Shown here: positions 1 through 9,022 of the stretch, one piece after another | Layout of the letters: the number at the start of each line of letters is the position of its first letter | Numbering within the stretch: the stretch's first letter is position 1 | From: Nemertoderma westbladi | Taxonomy: Eukaryota; Xenacoelomorpha; Nemertodermatida; Nemertodermatidae | Direction of reading: 5' to 3' | DNA length: 34,527 nt | Assembly (NCBI GenBank): GCA_032718475.1 | Contig: JAUCBJ010004118.1 | Coordinates: 1-34,527 of the forward strand | Position numbers and translations under genes: made by a program | The notes under the pieces: model-generated | What the model was told of the DNA's origin: nothing | Database searches by the model: none | Seen by the model: only the letters and a program-made list of their open reading frames with translations

Positions 1-449
1 CTATTAAAAAGTTTTACATGTACGCCGAACACGTTCAGACGTTCTGCGCAGCATTTTAACTTGCGCCGGCCACCTGGAGCTGGCGCAAAAATATGCTACG
101 CCAGGTAAGGTGCTGAAAGGGCTGGCAGCTGGCGCAGATATATCAATGAATGTGCTGCACCGGGCAGCTGGGGCAGCCAGCGTAGCATCGGCATTGATAG
201 AAATGCTGCGCTCGGCGCGATTTTTGAATTGCTGGTGTAGGTTTGCACATTGCACCACACCAAGCCGGCGCAGGATTTATGCAGCTGGCGCTGCGTTCGG
301 TGAAGAATATAAAACTTTTCAATATGGCAGTCAGGTACAGGTAGGTTATTGCTGAGCTCATTCTGTGCTTATTTATTGGTACCGGTACTATTGGCTAGAT
401 CCCGAGATCTACAAATTTCTTCTGACACAACCCTGCAATATAGTGGAAC
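1..449 (+). promoter_or_regulatory. Upstream region of the MKK3/6 gene, possible promoter
   Basis: No convincing gene is seen here; the short open frames on both strands look like chance. A TATAAAA string lies at 308-314, about 140 bp before the kinase start codon, a reasonable distance for a core promoter plus a short 5' UTR. Three CAGCTG E-box cores lie at 126-131, 165-170 and 282-287, and the string AGCTGGCGC recurs, so part of this stretch may be a degenerate repeat. Promoter activity is inferred only from position and the TATA-like string. Confidence 0.3.
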
Positions 450-986
450 ATGGACAAAAAATGGGGCAATGAAGGTGGTAGTGGAGGTCGAAAAAAATTC
501 GAAAAGTTTAAAAAAAGCTTTTTGATTCCAAAAATCGCAGACAACGAAGTAAAGCCGACAAATGCTGGGAGCAACAGAACCAGTTCCACAATCACAATTG
601 ATGGTCACGAATGCGGACTTTCTGACCTACAACAGATTGACGTTATTGGGCAAGGCGCATACGGAACTGTTGTGAAGTACATGCATAAAGAGACTCGAAA
701 ATATATAGCAATAAAAAAAATCAGACGACCGGTCGGGAATTTCGACTCCAAACCAATTATGGATCTCGATGTTATAATGCGGACTGGGGATTGTCCATAC
801 ACTGTCAGCTTCTACGGGGCCTTCTTTCTGGAGGGCGATGTGTTGATATGTATGGAACTAATGGGAACCTCATTGGATAAGTTCTTCCTTGAAGCTCGCC
901 AAAGAAGCTTCAAAATAACTGAGGAGTTTTTGGGATGGGTTGCCTTCTGTGTGGTTCGCGCACTTCACTACTTACATGGGATATCG
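450..986 (+). CDS. MAP2K6-like: MAP kinase kinase 3/6-like, exon 1 (residues 1-179)
   Basis: This exon encodes the N-terminal half of a dual-specificity MAP2K, which in this family phosphorylates p38 MAP kinases in the stress pathway. The ATG has a good context (A at -3, G at +4). Residues 14-29 are basic followed by hydrophobics (KKSFLIPKI), like a MAPK docking (D) motif. The kinase domain starts near residue 60: glycine loop GQGAYGTV at 67-74, catalytic lysine K89 in IAIKK, then MDLDVIMRT and LICMELMGTSLDKFF, which are characteristic of MKK3/6. The exon ends after TCG (Ser179), just before the HRD loop, at a GTAAGC donor. It is exactly 179 codons, so the intron is phase 0. MKK4 is the nearest alternative, but the MDLD..MRT and KMCDFGISGYL strings favour MKK3/6. 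Confidence 0.9.
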
Positions 987-1053
987 GTAAGCTTCCTTAT
1001 CATATATCATCAGTCAGTATATATTCACTTTTACGGTTTTCATTCGGCCTCCT

Positions 1054-1083
1054 GCAGTCCTGGCATGTAACATGCCAGGCTGC
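1054..1083. repeat. Short perfect-armed inverted repeat in the intron
   Basis: CCTGGCATG, TAA, CATGCCAGG forms a 9-bp perfect stem with a 3-nt loop. The stem extends by GCAG/CTGC past a one-base bulge. It lies about 70 bp inside the donor end of the kinase intron. No function is assigned. Confidence 0.6.
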
Positions 1084-1420
1084 AAATCGAGTGCAAAAAT
1101 CTCAACACGTTGTGCGCTGATTTGAAATAGTGCGCGGTAAAAGCTGAAAAGTGCGGAATTGAAATAAAAGTGCGCGAAATTGTGTGAAAATAAAAAATAC
1201 TAAAAGTGTGCGGTAATCGGTGCAAAAGATCAAAAGACATAAAAGTGCGCGGATAACGTGTAAAAAAGTTAAAGTTCATGCAAAGTGTGAGAAAAATAAT
1301 ACTTCACAAAAAATTTCGCTCGTTCCACTAGCGTTTATTTTCTATTTTCCATCAGTCTGTCAGTCCATTGTTAAAATGTTTGACATTCACTCACTTTGGG
1401 TTTTGCTCGCGTTTCTTTAC

Positions 1421-2316
1421 GCAGTGACTAATAGAACACCGTTACCAATAGAACACTGTGACCAATGGAACGAAGTGACAAATAGATTCACTGACAATAG
1501 AACACTGTGACCAATAGAACACTGTGACCAATAGAACGCATTGACTAATAGAACACTGTGACCAATAGAACACTGCGACAAATAGAACACAGTGACTAAT
1601 AGAACACTGTGACCAATAGAACACTGTGACCAATAGAACGCATTGACTAATAGAACACTGTGACAAATAGAACACAGTGGCTAATAGAACACTGTGACCA
1701 GTAGAACCCTGTGACCAATAGAACACTGACCAATAGAACGCAGTGACTAATAGAACACTGTGACCAATAGAACACCGTGACCAATAGAACACTGTCACCA
1801 ATATAACGCAGTGACTAATAGAACACTGTGACCAATAGAACACAGTGTATAATAGAACACTGTTACCAATAGAACACTGTGACCAATAGAATACTGTGAC
1901 TAATAGAACACAGTGACTAATAGAACACTGTGACCAATAAAACACTGACAAATAAATCACAGTTCCTTAATAGAACACTGAGACCAATAGAACACTGTGA
2001 CCAATAGAACGCCGTGACTAAAAGAACACTGTGACCCATATAACACTGTGACTAATAGAACACTGACAAATAGAACACCGTGACTAATAGAACACTGTGA
2101 CCAATAGAACACAGTGACCAATAGAACACTGTGACCAATAGAACACAGTGACTAATAGAACACTGTCACCAATAGAACACTGTGACTAATAGAACGCATT
2201 GACTAATAGAATACAGTGACCAATAGAACACTGTGACCAATAGAACACAGTGACTAATAGAACACTGTGACCAATAGAACACAGTGACCAATAGAACACT
2301 GAGACCAATAGAACAC
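1421..2316 (+). repeat. 17-bp minisatellite, about 52 units
   Basis: The unit is ACCAATAGAACACTGTG with variants such as ACTAATAGAACACAGTG and ACCAATAGAACGCATTG. Unit length stays near 17 bp with small indels. Because 17 is not a multiple of three, each strand cycles through frames; a 172-residue minus-strand frame here is only the repeat read through (a 17-residue period) and is not a gene. The array ends abruptly at the GC-rich stretch beginning near 2317. Confidence 0.95.
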
Positions 2317-2700
2317 GAAGCCCAGATCCTCATAAAGCACATCGCCGAGTCCCTTGTTGGAAAGCAAAGCACCAAGGGATGCGAGAGGTAGGCCTCGCAC
2401 TCGCATGTGTTCTAGGTGGAGTGAGGAGGTGTCTACAATTCGCGCTCCTCCAGGCGTGTTCCCTCTGTCTCCGTGGCAGCAGGCGTTCGTGGCGCTCGCT
2501 CGGTCTTGGAGACGGAGCAGGGGTGCGCGGCTGGGACCTGACAGCGCGCACTACTTGTCAGTCGACTTGTCAGTAGTTTCCAGAGTTCGCTTTATGTCGG
2601 TCTGTCTGTCTGTTTGTCTAGGTAATTTTTTTGTATTATTATGTTTTAGTCTGGTTCCAAATCCTGAGACTAAAGTATATGTTAGTATATACGTGATCAA

Positions 2701-3240
2701 TTCACGTATGCAGGAGAAAAGGTACAGATATGTAATAGTTACGAATATCTTGGAATCATCCTCCAGCCTTCTCTTTGCTTCTCTAAGCACATTGATAAAA
2801 AGAAAAGAATATGGTTCGGTGTCATCGGGTGTTTAAACAACTTGCAACTTGTTTCTATATCAACTGGATTAAAGATTTTCAATATGAAGATCAAACCTAC
2901 TGCAACATATGCTTTTACAGAAATCGCCATTTTCTTTACATTGCACAATCTCAAAGAAATTGATAAACTTTAATCCGCGTTCTTAAAACGGTTACTGGGA
3001 CTCCACAGATCATCCTCGGCTACTCTGGCACATAAACTGGTTGGTTGCCGTACTTTTGTTGAAGAACTTGCTGCCGAATCTCCGGAAATTTTCAATAGGA
3101 AACCCTGGCTAACTACCGCGCTTTTTGCGAAGAGCGCGAAATTAACTTCATTATCCAAGGTTACTCCGACGGACCTGCATTCGCATCGACTTCTTGGTAA
3201 GAGGATATGCTACAAGGGCTACGGCCCATGGGTTCCACTG
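2701..3240 (+). pseudogene. Decayed non-LTR retrotransposon, C-terminal RT region
   Basis: Read from about 2701, one frame gives text typical of the thumb and post-RT region of LINE polymerases: a YEYLGIIL motif near 2740, then SKHIDKKKRIW, GLKIFNMKIKPTATYAF, LKEIDKL, an in-frame TAA at 2971-2973, and FLKRLLGL continuing in the same frame to about 3240. Only this C-terminal portion is present; the palm motifs are missing, so this is a 5'-truncated relic. Its 3' side is cut at 3249 by the (TAG)n tail of the minus-strand LINE, suggesting that the other LINE inserted here later. Family assignment is uncertain (a CR1/Jockey-like clade is possible). Confidence 0.65.
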
Positions 3241-3248
3241 GAAACTGT

Positions 3249-5035
3249 GCTACTACTACTACGATCGGCATGCTGCATTGCAGCTGCATTTTTAAGAATG
3301 CTGTGCCGGCTTGTCAACAAAATTGCACCGCCACAACTCCCTATCACCCATGACATTTGCTAGATCATCCGCATCTTCAAGGCCAGTGTCCTTTAAGATG
3401 CGTCTCAAGAAAGTCATGGGCTGTCCACCATGCTTATTCACTCCATGAGGCTGCCAAAGTACAAGATTATGCACTGGCTGGTCCTCACGGCGAAAGCAAT
3501 GTCCTGCAAAGCGGAGGCGATTTTGTTCTAGTGTCAAGCTTGGGGGAACCAATGAGACACCTCCAATGTTATATAATGTCTGGTTGGAGATGTGTGCATT
3601 GCACTTGACACAATGAACCCGGCGTAGCATTCTTGTGAATGTGCCATCCAGAGATTTAGTGTCCTCAGCAGTTAGAGCCCAGCATGGACTCCCGTAGAGG
3701 AGTACTGGAACTACTGCTGCTCTAAATAATCGGACCTTAAGTTTCCGATCAATTCTCGGTGACTTCCAAATCCTGGAAAGCCTATTCAAGGCTGCCCATG
3801 CCTTTCCCTTACATATTCGAAGGTCCTCACCTGACTTCCGGATCCATGATCCCAGGTAACAGAAGTCATCCACATGCTCAAGCATACCATCTTTTGAGCT
3901 TATGCTCATCCGATCAGAGACTTGCTGAGGACTTTCAAAGTTAACTGTCAAAATTTTGGTCTTTCTGGAGTTAATAAAAAGACCAACACTAGAAGCAGCA
4001 TGTTCTAAAGAGCTGAGGAGTCTTTGGGCTCCCTCTAGTGATTCTGAGAGTACTCCTAAGTCATCAGCAAAGTCTAGATCAGTTAGGTACTTGGCAGGAT
4101 TTCCTCGACTTCTGGAGCCAGTAGGTGGAGTTAACATCACCCCATCATCATTATGATGATCTAAGGACATGCGTAGAACATAGTCAACAACAATTATGAA
4201 CAAGAATGGTGCAAGTGTGTCTCCCTGGAGGACGCCCCATAACACTTCAAATGGTTCTGTGTCACCGTCAACAGTAGACACAAATGTTGTCGAACCATCG
4301 TATACTGATCTGATTGCTGCAATAATTTCATCAGGAATCCCATATAATGAAAGTATGCTGAACATACGTGAACGAGAGACTGAATCAAAGGCCTTGAAGA
4401 AGTCAACAAAGATAACAGCCAGATGCCTATCTTTCTTTTTTGATAACTCTTCAATTATCCTTCTAAGTGCCAAAATGGGCTCCATGGTCCCACGACCTTT
4501 ACGGAACCCATTCTGATTTCCACGGAGCAGTCTCTCAATGGGATCCCTGATGCGATTTAATAGAATCCTATTGTATAGCTTTGCAGCAATAGAGATCAAT
4601 GAGATTCCCCGAAAAGAACCATAGAGTGTTAGGTTGCCCTTCTTGGGAACTGGCACCAACTTATTTGTTTTCATTGCTTGTGGGACTCTTGTTGTTCGGT
4701 ACATGTCTACTATGATGGGATAGATGAGCTTTAAACACTCAGGTATTTTAAAGACCTCAGGGGGAACACCATCTACTCCACTGGCACGATTGGTCTTAAT
4801 GCTCTTTGCAGCAGCCTTCACTTCTGCAAAGGAGATATCGCCAATGGGAATATCTGGGAGTACAGACTCAGACACTTTTACTTCTATAAAGTTATCAGGC
4901 AATACCCTGTCATTATTGAGGAGCTTTTCAAAGTGGGCCTTCCAACCATTGAGGCGATCGGCTGGTGATTCAGCCTTAACCTTGGTGGTTGGTTGGCTTT
5001 TCCGCCCAGGAAACTGTGCAAGACTCGAGGAACTT
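3249..5035 (-). mobile_element. LINE copy 1 (5'-truncated non-LTR retrotransposon)
   Basis: This minus-strand copy runs from a 3' end carrying a short (TAG)n tail (seen as TACTACTACTAC at about 3250-3262) to about 5035 on its 5' side. It matches the copies at 9023-10519 and 14541-15931 and the fragment at 5319-5575 almost word for word. No endonuclease domain is present, so it is 5' truncated. The bases from about 5036 to 5155 may belong to the element or to older sequence; in the other orientation they read as a CX2C...CX2C-like string that I could not assign. Confidence 0.85.
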
Positions 5036-5040
5036 TCCAC
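3292..5040 (-). CDS. LINE reverse transcriptase, uninterrupted frame, N-terminus missing
   Basis: This 582-codon frame holds a complete reverse transcriptase domain and C-terminal region of a non-LTR retrotransposon. Visible motifs are RGISLIS and NQNGFRKGRGT (fingers, about 144-185), motif A VIFVDFFKAFDS (209-220, aspartate 213), motif B QGDTLAPFLF (272-281), motif C FADD (324-327), and a conserved tail beginning LRFAGHCFRRE. The stop is a TAA near the 3' end. Phe replaces Ser at the second position after the motif A aspartate; copy 2 keeps DFSKAFD. The first methionine is probably not the native start, because the endonuclease half is missing. The clade is tentative (RTE-like or related). 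The frame is intact although it sits in an intron on the antisense strand, so the insertion may be fairly recent. Confidence 0.85.
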   Translation of the reverse strand: MESSSSLAQFPGRKSQPTTKVKAESPADRLNGWKAHFEKLLNNDRVLPDNFIEVKVSESVLPDIPIGDISFAEVKAAAKSIKTNRASGVDGVPPEVFKIPECLKLIYPIIVDMYRTTRVPQAMKTNKLVPVPKKGNLTLYGSFRGISLISIAAKLYNRILLNRIRDPIERLLRGNQNGFRKGRGTMEPILALRRIIEELSKKKDRHLAVIFVDFFKAFDSVSRSRMFSILSLYGIPDEIIAAIRSVYDGSTTFVSTVDGDTEPFEVLWGVLQGDTLAPFLFIIVVDYVLRMSLDHHNDDGVMLTPPTGSRSRGNPAKYLTDLDFADDLGVLSESLEGAQRLLSSLEHAASSVGLFINSRKTKILTVNFESPQQVSDRMSISSKDGMLEHVDDFCYLGSWIRKSGEDLRICKGKAWAALNRLSRIWKSPRIDRKLKVRLFRAAVVPVLLYGSPCWALTAEDTKSLDGTFTRMLRRVHCVKCNAHISNQTLYNIGGVSLVPPSLTLEQNRLRFAGHCFRREDQPVHNLVLWQPHGVNKHGGQPMTFLRRILKDTGLEDADDLANVMGDRELWRCNFVDKPAQHS

Positions 5041-5318
5041 GAGCCGACTTCCGACTGCGTGTGTAAATTCTGCGACACCTCAGCAAGCGACAGGTACCAT
5101 TGCCTCACATGTAACTCGGGCCCCTCTCTCTCAGCGCTCTCCATTTTAACATAAGTGAAAAAAAAATTTACTTATCTCGTTTATTGTTTTTTATTGATTT
5201 TCTAATTATGCTACATTGTTTATACATAGTACTGATTTTACTGCTTTTAACCCCTTTTGTGTAAATAAAATTAAAAAAAATAAAAATAAAATTTGGATTC
5301 CATTAAAAATAATAAATT

Positions 5319-5575
5319 AAGAATGCTATGTCTGCTTATTAACAAAGTTGCACCGCCACAACTCACTATCCCCCAGGACTTTTGCTAGATTATCCGCATC
5401 TTCACAACCAGTGTCCTTTAAGATACGTCACAAGAAAGTCATGAGCTGTCCTCCATGCTTATTTTCTCTATTGGACTGCCAAAGTATAACTTTGTGCACT
5501 TGCTGGTCCTCACAGCGAAATCGATGTCCTGCAATGCGGAGGCGGCTTTGTTTTAGTGTCAAGGATGGTTCAGGC
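5319..5575 (-). mobile_element. LINE copy 4, short diverged 3' fragment
   Basis: About 255 bp align with 3292-3550 of copy 1 with many substitutions; shared words include the stretches around ATCCGCATCTTCA and GTGTCCTTTAAGAT. It encodes only the C-terminal tail in broken frames. It is clearly older than copy 1, which lies just beside it in the same orientation. Confidence 0.8.
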
Positions 5576-5751
5576 TCAGGAATGTTCTAGTGTCAAATAC
5601 ATACAAGTTTGGAGCATAGTACCATCCTGGATATAGTTACCACCACTTATCAGGTCTTGCAATTTTTGAATTTTCGTAAGATTGTCCCCAAAATAGCCAT
5701 GATCCACAGATACAGTACAGGTGATACACTAACTCTTTCCTCTTATTGCAG

Positions 5752-6270
5752 GTGATCCACAGGGACGTCAAACCCTCCAACATCCTCATCGATCGCTCCG
5801 GATCCATCAAAATGTGCGACTTTGGAATATCGGGTTATCTTGTCGACTCGATTGCTAAGACGAGGGAAGCCGGATGTAAACCGTACATGGCCCCCGAGAG
5901 AATCAACCCAGTTTCCGCCGGTGGAGGCTACGATATCCGATCGGACGTCTGGTCTCTCGGGATCACAATGATCGAACTCGCCACCGGTGAGTTCCCCTAC
6001 GCCACCTGGAAGACTCCGTTCGACCAACTAAAAGACGTCGTTGACAGCGCCCCCCCTAGACTGCCCGAGGAACCGAACAGCGACGGGGTTGCATTCTCCG
6101 AGGTGCTCTGTAATTTCATCCAGTTGTGTCTACAGTATGAATGCGACAAGAGGTCAGTCTACTCCGAACTCTTGCTGCACGCCTTCATTCAGTCGCATCA
6201 ACAGTTCCCCGTTGCTGACTTACGGATGGTGCAGACTGTTCTGGTAGATGATGGCGGCGTTGAGTTGTGA
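5752..6270 (+). CDS. MAP2K6-like: MAP kinase kinase 3/6-like, exon 2 (residues 180-351)
   Basis: This exon completes the kinase: HRDVKPSN (catalytic Asp184, Lys186), DFG at 202-204, activation loop SIAKT with the two expected phosphorylation sites Ser212 and Thr216, MAPER at 225-229 and SDVWSLGITMIELATG in subdomain IX. The 351-residue total is close to the usual MKK3/6 size of about 334-352. The terminal residues GGVEL and the TGA stop (6268-6270) are encoded by the first unit of the 28-bp minisatellite. Catalytic residues are all present and the frame is unbroken, so the gene is probably functional. The nearest vertebrate genes have many more introns; only one lies inside this coding region. 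Confidence 0.9.
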   Translation: MIHRDVKPSNILIDRSGSIKMCDFGISGYLVDSIAKTREAGCKPYMAPERINPVSAGGGYDIRSDVWSLGITMIELATGEFPYATWKTPFDQLKDVVDSAPPRLPEEPNSDGVAFSEVLCNFIQLCLQYECDKRSVYSELLLHAFIQSHQQFPVADLRMVQTVLVDDGGVEL

Positions 6271-7930
6271 GATTGTGTGTGGCGGCGTTGAGTTGTAAGA
6301 TTGTGTGTGGCGCGTTGAGTTGTAAGATTGTGTGTGGCGGCGTTGAGTTGTAAGATTGTGTGTGGCGGCGTTGAGTTGTAAGATTGTGTGTGGCGGCGTT
6401 GAGTTGTAAGATTGTGTGTGGCGGCGTTGAGTTGTAAGATTGTGTGTGGCGGCGTGGAGTTGTAAGATTGTGTGTGGCGGCGTTGAGTTGTAAGATTGTG
6501 TTTGGCGGCGTTGAGTTGTAAGATTGTGTTTGGCGGCGTTGTGTTGTAAGATTGTGTGTGGCGGCGTTGAGTTGTAAGATTGTGTGTGGCGGCGTGGAGT
6601 TGTAAGATTGTGTGTGGCGGCGTTGAGTTGTAAGATTGTGTGTGGCGGCGTTGAGTTGTAAGATTGTGTGTGGCGGCGTTGAGTTGTAAGATTGTGTGTG
6701 GCGGCGTTGAGTTGTAAGATTGTGTGTGGCGGCGTTGAGTTGTAAGATTGTGTGTGGCGGCGTTGAGTTGTAAGATTGTGTTTGGCGGCGTTGAGTTGTA
6801 AGATTGTGTTTGGCGGCGTTGAGTTGTAAGATTGTGTTTGGCGGCGTTGAGTTGTAAGATTGTGTTTGGCGGCGTTGAGTTGTAAGATTGTGTTTGGCGG
6901 CGTTGAGTTGTAAGATTGTGTGTGGCGGCGTTGAGTTGTAAGATTGTGTTTGGCGGCGTTGAGTTGTAAGATTGTGTTTGGCGGCGTTGAGTTGTAAGAT
7001 TGTGTTTGGCGGCGTTGAGTTGTAAGATTGTGTTTGGCGGCGTTGAGTTGTAAGATTGTGTGTGGCGGCGTTGAGTTGTAAGATTGTGTTTGGCGGCGTT
7101 GAGTTGTAAGATTGTGTTTGGCGGCGTTGAGTTGTAAGATTGTGTTTGGCGGCGTTGAGTTGTAAGATTGTGTGTGGCGGCGTTGAGTTGTAAGATTGTG
7201 TGTGGCGGCGTTGAGTTGTAAGATTGTGTTTGGCGGCGTTGAGTTGTAAGATTGTGTGTGGCGGCGTTGAGTTGTAAGATTGTGTGTGGCGGCGTTGAGT
7301 TGTAAGATTGTGTTTGGCGGCGTTGAGTTGTAAGATTGTGTTTGGCGGCGTTGAGTTGTAAGATTGTGTTTGGCGGCGTTGAGTTGTAAGATTGTGTGTG
7401 GCGGCGTTGAGTTGTAAGATTGTGTGTGGCGGCGTTGAGTTGTAAGATTGTGTGTGGCGGTGTTGAGTTGTAAGATTGTGTGTGGCGGCGTTGAGTTGTA
7501 AGATTGTGCGTGGCGGCGTTGAGTTGTAAGATTGTGTGTGGCGGTGTTGAGTTGTAAGATTGTGTGTGGCGGCGTTGAGTTGTAAGATTGTGTGTGGCGG
7601 CGTTGAGTTGTAAGATTGTGTGTGGCGGCGTTGAGTTGTAAGATTGTGTGTGGCGGCGTTGAGTTGTAAGATTGTGTGTGGCGGCGTTGAGTTGTAAGAT
7701 TGTGTTTGGTGGCGTTGTGTTGTAAGATTGTGTGTGGCGGCGTTGAGTTGTAAGATTGTGTGTGGCGGCGTTGAGTTGTAAGATTGTGTGTGGCGGCGTT
7801 GAGTTGTAAGATTGTGTGTGGCGGCGTTGAGTTGTAAGATTGTGTGTGGCGGCGTTGAGTTGTAAGATTGTGTGTGGCGGCGTTGAGTTGTAAGATTGTG
7901 TGTAGCGGCGTTGAGTTGAAAGATTGTGGG
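6253..7930 (+). repeat. 28-bp minisatellite, about 60 units, starting inside the kinase CDS
   Basis: The unit begins GGCGGCGTTGAGTTGTAAG and ends ATTGTGTGT or ATTGTGTTT. Unit 1 (6253-6280) has TGTGAG where the others have TGTAAG, and it overlaps the last codons and stop of the kinase. One early unit is a base short (near 6307). GTGTGT and GTGTTT variants occur in runs, for example mostly GTGTTT around 6780-7160. The array would form the start of the kinase 3' UTR if transcribed. A 589-residue minus-strand frame across it is the repeat alone. Confidence 0.97.
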
Positions 7931-8404
7931 TGTCCCAGTTTCAGACTGTCCCACTAAACAACCTCGGTAACAATTAATTAGTTAACCTCAATAATTTATT
8001 TCATTATGTTATTGTCTGGATGAATATTAATCTGTTTGTTATATTCGGTTTCCACGGCTTAGAATAGAGTGAAAAAAATACATTTAAAAATTTGTAATTT
8101 TGTTACATTATGTCAACTTATCTGAGTTCTCACGATTATTTACACGATTTGTAATATTTAGTAATACATAATGTTTTACACTTATTATCATTGTAATGGG
8201 CTTTGATTCGCGGTAGACAAAGGGTAATACTCAAGACGTGTTCTAGAATTCCATTGTTTCTTGTTCAGTTACTTTACAGAGTTACGAGCTCACCAGAGCC
8301 ATGATACGTTGACGGAATGTAACAATTTACTTTTATAAATACGTCAATTTTATTGAGGCGTTTTTTTTTATTCTTTTGAGTAAAGGTTGTAGCTTTCACG
8401 AAGT
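7931..8404. other. AT-rich intergenic stretch downstream of the kinase
   Basis: No coding frame or repeat is recognised. No clear AATAAA on the + strand was found between the minisatellite and about 8200, so the polyadenylation site of the kinase gene is not identified. Confidence 0.5.
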
Positions 8405-8422
8405 GGGGGAGGGGGGGGGGGG
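8405..8422 (+). repeat. Poly-G tract
   Basis: Five G, one A, then twelve G. It is followed about 20 bp later by TTCACATTTTCGGA, a word resembling the sequence after the poly-G at 13372. Confidence 0.9.
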
Positions 8423-8470
8423 TGTAGCCGGGGTAAAATGTTCACATTTTCGGATTTTTATTTCATTTAA

Positions 8471-8710
8471 GGCGGGGTAGCTCAGTTGGTTGAGGGCCGG
8501 ACCTGCAATCTATTGGTTGTAGGTTCAGCCCCGCCAGGGTCCACTCAGCCTTTCATCCACAGGGGTCGATAAAATGAGTACCAGTTAAATAACTGGGAGC
8601 AAATCTTGGGATAGGAGTAGCGCCCACCCCTACCCTCGGGTAGCAGCTATCAAAAGAGGAGCCTTCGGGTCGCCTCCGGCTTCGGCCGACTGTTTGCTTG
8701 CTTTTCGATT
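8471..8710 (+). mobile_element. tRNA-derived SINE
   Basis: The head (8471-8535) has acceptor-like ends GGCGGGG and CCCCGCC, an A-box-like TAGCTCAGTTGGTTGAGG and a B-box remnant GGTTCAGCCCC. The anticodon arm does not fold properly and the T arm is short, so it is not a working tRNA. It continues directly into a body containing CTTTCATCC, GGGGTCGATAAAATGAG and TACCAGTTAAATAACTGG, then a GC-rich tail region and TTGCTTGCTTTT. From memory this body resembles central domains of invertebrate SINEs; the exact family is not known to me. The RNA polymerase III promoter may still be readable. Confidence 0.7.
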
Positions 8711-9022
8711 TCATCTGATGCAGAATTTAATGGGAATTCAAATATTAAAACGGCTTTGCGAGATCTTTTTTAGTTCACGATTTATCGCTGTCTTTCTATC
8801 TCAGTTTGTCCATTAAAATTTGAAGACAGACTGACAGATAAACCGTCAGACATACATATTGATAAGACCACAAAGGCAAACATTAATACTGACATCGGGA
8901 ATGAAATCACCGAACCCAAAAACACCTATATTTTGTAGAGTCGTTGGAGCAACAGGGTCACAAAAATTTTAAATTTAATTGTTGTTGCTCTTTGGCCTTC
9001 CCCACGTTAGCTGAGTGCATCA
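8711..9022. other. AT-rich spacer with a CTGTC/GACAG inverted pair
   Basis: No gene is seen. CTGTCTTTCTATCTCAG near 8790 faces GACAGACTGACAGATAAAC near 8824-8845, a loose inverted pair like the clearer one at about 11083-11152. Confidence 0.4.

Larger units (their letters stand above)
987..5751 (+). other. Phase-0 intron of the MKK3/6 gene
   Basis: The donor is GTAAGC at 987-992. The acceptor is a pyrimidine-rich run ending TTATTGCAG at 5751. Joining Ser179 to the downstream valine gives the expected kinase text around the catalytic loop with no gap. The 4765-bp intron contains a hairpin (1054-1083), degenerate AAAGTGCG-type words (about 1090-1270), a 17-bp minisatellite, a GC-rich unassigned stretch with a CTGT-rich tract (2319-2690), a decayed + strand LINE fragment, a - strand LINE copy, an AT-rich spacer (about 5156-5318) and a 3' fragment of that LINE. 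Confidence 0.88.

Noticed and set aside
450-1070. 206-residue kinase reading through the donor
   Set aside because: The text after residue 179 is intronic and unlike kinases; splicing to 5752 restores the catalytic loop.
1442-1960. 172-codon minus-strand open frame
   Set aside because: It is purely the 17-bp minisatellite.
1421-2316. CRISPR array
   Set aside because: Units are contiguous with no unique spacers, and the context is an animal intron.
450-6270. Processed (retro) kinase pseudogene
   Set aside because: A standard GT-AG phase-0 intron is kept, no poly-A or target duplication is seen, and all catalytic residues remain.
6185-7954. 589-codon minus-strand open frame
   Set aside because: It is the 28-bp minisatellite read in a 28-residue cycle, with no unique sequence and overlap with the kinase exon.
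8471-8545. Functional tRNA gene
   Set aside because: Although the acceptor ends pair, the anticodon arm does not fold and the T arm is too short; it continues into a SINE body.
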